This document shows positions 41,071 through 42,465 of a stretch of DNA of 42,465 nucleotides, piece after piece (within the stretch, counting starts at the first letter, position 1; each line of letters starts with the position of its first letter). Source of the DNA: Syntrophaceae bacterium UBA1411 (GTDB lineage Bacteria > Desulfobacterota > Syntrophia > Syntrophales > Smithellaceae); NCBI GenBank assembly GCA_002304995.1, contig DBPV01000116.1, forward strand, positions 1 to 42,465. Direction: 5' to 3'. A program made the translations under genes and the position numbers. A model generated the notes under the pieces. It did not search any database. It saw only the letters and a program-made list of their open reading frames with translations, and was not told the DNA's origin.

Positions 41071-42393
41071 TTATTTCTTAAAATGATTGCGGAGCCAATC
41101 ATCCAGATCTTCAAGGGCGCGCCGCACCAGAAGGGCGTGTTTTTCCTTTTTTCTGATTTTTTTACCGGTCAGGGGGGGGAGAATACCGAAGTTGATATTC
41201 ATGGGTTGAAAATCCTTTTCCGTTTCGGGCGAAGTGATGTAGCGAAGCAGCGCCCCCAGTGTGGTTGAAGGCGGAGGCGGCGGCAGCGTCTTTCCTTCCA
41301 GAAGAAAGGCAGTAAAGAGCCCCGCCAGAAGCCCCATCGCGGCCGACTCCAGATAGCCCTCCACGCCGGTGATCTGACCGGCGAAAAAGATCGCGGGATT
41401 TTTTTTCAGCTGCAGGGCATCCGTCAGCAGGGAAGGGGAATGGATATATGTGTTGCGGTGAATGCTGCCCATTCTCGCGAAGCGCGCGTTTTCCAGGCCG
41501 GGAATCGTCCGGAAGATGCGCGCCTGCTCCGGCCAGGTCAGCTTGGTCTGAAAGCCCACCAGATTGAAAAGCGTGCCGGCGGCATTTTCCCGGCGCAGCT
41601 GGACGACCGCAAAAGGCCGCAGGCCGGTTTGCGGATGGACGAGCCCCACCGGCTTCATCGGACCGAAGGCCAGCGTGTTTTCCCCCCGCGCGGCCAGCAC
41701 CTCCACCGGGAGGCAGCCTTCAAAGTGCCGGACGTCTTCAAATGATCGGGCGGCTACTTTTTCACCGGCGAGAAGCTCCCGGTGAAAACGCCAGTATTGT
41801 TCTTCCGTCAGGGGACAGTTCAGGTAGTCCGGCGTGCCCCTGTCGTAGCGCGACGCCCAGAACGCTTTCGTCATCTCGATGGACTCCGCCTCCACAATGG
41901 GAGCGATGGCGTCGTAGAAGTAGAGATAGGCTCCGCCCAGCAGCTTTCCGAGCGAAAGCGCCAGTGCGTCGGAGGTGAGAGGGCCGGTGGCGAAAATGAC
42001 CGGTTTCCGGTCGGGAATTTCCGTGATTTCCTCCCGGCTTAAGGTGAAGTTTTTCTCGGCACACAGGAAATCCTCGACGGTGCGGGCAAACGCCGCCCGA
42101 TCGACGGCCAGGGCGCTGCCGGCCGGTACGGCGGTCCTGTCGGCAGCGGACATTATCAGTGAGTCAAGCCTGCGCATTTCGGTTTTCAAGAGGCCCGGTG
42201 CGCTTTCGGGATCGTTGGATTTTAAGGAATTGCTGCAGACAAGTTCGGCCAGCGCTTCCATTTTGTGCGCAGGCGAGAAACGCTGCGGCTTCATTTCATA
42301 AAGATGAACCGCATGCCCGCGACGCAGGAGCTGCCAGGCCGCTTCGCAGCCCGCCAGCCCCCCGCCGATAATGATGACCTCGCCGGATTTCAT
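41071..42393 (-). CDS. trmFO: tRNA (uracil-54-C5)-methyltransferase TrmFO
   Basis: TrmFO makes ribothymidine at position 54 of tRNA, using methylenetetrahydrofolate and FAD. From ATG 42393 (minus strand) the protein has 440 residues with the FAD-binding start EVIIIGGGLAGCEAAWQLLR, the ELVCSNSLKSND block and GCLPVEVLA, which carry the two family Cys residues, plus VGFQTKLTWPEQ and AGQITGVEGYLESAAMGLLA. Its ATG overlaps the topA stop (ATGA), which fixes the start; the longer upstream reading is in the topA region. It is unrelated to the flagellar genes. Confidence 0.95.
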   Translation of the reverse strand: MKSGEVIIIGGGLAGCEAAWQLLRRGHAVHLYEMKPQRFSPAHKMEALAELVCSNSLKSNDPESAPGLLKTEMRRLDSLIMSAADRTAVPAGSALAVDRAAFARTVEDFLCAEKNFTLSREEITEIPDRKPVIFATGPLTSDALALSLGKLLGGAYLYFYDAIAPIVEAESIEMTKAFWASRYDRGTPDYLNCPLTEEQYWRFHRELLAGEKVAARSFEDVRHFEGCLPVEVLAARGENTLAFGPMKPVGLVHPQTGLRPFAVVQLRRENAAGTLFNLVGFQTKLTWPEQARIFRTIPGLENARFARMGSIHRNTYIHSPSLLTDALQLKKNPAIFFAGQITGVEGYLESAAMGLLAGLFTAFLLEGKTLPPPPPSTTLGALLRYITSPETEKDFQPMNINFGILPPLTGKKIRKKEKHALLVRRALEDLDDWLRNHFKK

Positions 42394-42465
42394 TCGCCGG
42401 ATTTGTTCCTGGGCATCTTCTTGATATTTTTGCATTCGGGATAGCCGGTGCATCCCAGAAACTGG
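42390..42465 (-). CDS. topA: DNA topoisomerase I TopA, last codons
   Basis: On the minus strand the window edge reads QFLGCTGYPECKNIKKMPRN followed by KSGE and TGA (42392-42390). The CxxYPECK pattern is the C-terminal zinc-ribbon of bacterial topoisomerase I. Only 24 codons are inside the window. The stop overlaps the trmFO ATG by four bases, so the two genes form an operon, an order seen in many bacteria with TrmFO. Confidence 0.85.
   Translation of the reverse strand, partial: QFLGCTGYPECKNIKKMPRNKSGE

Overview
The window is almost entirely one flagellar biogenesis locus, about 41 kb on the + strand, ending at a convergent minus-strand topA-trmFO pair. Gene content and order suggest a GC-rich Gram-negative bacterium of the deltaproteobacterial (Desulfobacterota, perhaps Syntrophales-like) type. 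The pointers are an L/P-ring set (flgH, flgI), an FlrB/FlrC-like two-component pair with sigma-54 promoters, flhF/flhG, a stand-alone FlhB C-terminal protein (FlhX), csrA at the end of the flgMNKL operon, and folate-dependent TrmFO. The taxon is an inference from this architecture; no marker gene fixes it.

Layout. (1) 1-2946: tail of a TPR protein, then a PAS histidine kinase and a sigma-54 activator. (2) 2956-9865: sigma-54 promoter, flgB-flgC-fliE-fliF-fliG-fliH-fliI-fliJ and a MotE-like gene, closed by a strong hairpin terminator. (3) 9990-14936: sigma-54 promoter, fliK-flgD-flgE, then three hairpins in a row. (4) 15029-29168: sigma-54 promoter, fliL-fliM-fliN-fliO-fliP-fliQ-fliR-flhB-flhA-flhF-flhG-fliA. 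These run on into a less familiar block: a second FliL, a degenerate histidine-kinase-like protein, a small Gln-rich protein, a DUF2802-like membrane protein, a second FliK-like protein and FlhX. (5) 29344-33918: sigma-54 promoter, flgF-flgG-flgA-flgH-flgI-flgJ. (6) 33903-38337: sigma-28-type promoter, flgM-flgN-flgK-flgL-csrA. (7) 38393-41045: a possible sigma-28 promoter, a 71-residue orphan, a REC-GAF-HD-GYP regulator and a lytic transglycosylase. (8) 41071-42465, minus strand: trmFO and the last codons of topA.

How it fits together. The kinase/activator pair at the head probably switches on the four sigma-54 promoters, which have identical -24/-12 geometry. These make the basal body, export gate, switch, rod, hook and FliA. 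FliA is held by FlgM until the hook is finished; FlgM leaves through the export gate, and FliA then drives flgMNKL and late genes elsewhere. Flagellin, FliD, FliS, MotA/MotB and chemotaxis genes are not in this window.

The least ordinary signals are: a similar ~65-80 residue module inserted in FlgE, FlgK and FlgL; the paired second FliK and FlhX; a kinase-like protein with an H-box but no ATP-binding boxes; FliK internal repeats; and a Sec-less lytic transglycosylase with an N-terminal export-gate-type motif that may be the missing half of a split FlgJ. There is no intergenic stretch above 300 bases. I saw no RNA genes, CRISPR arrays or insertion sequences.
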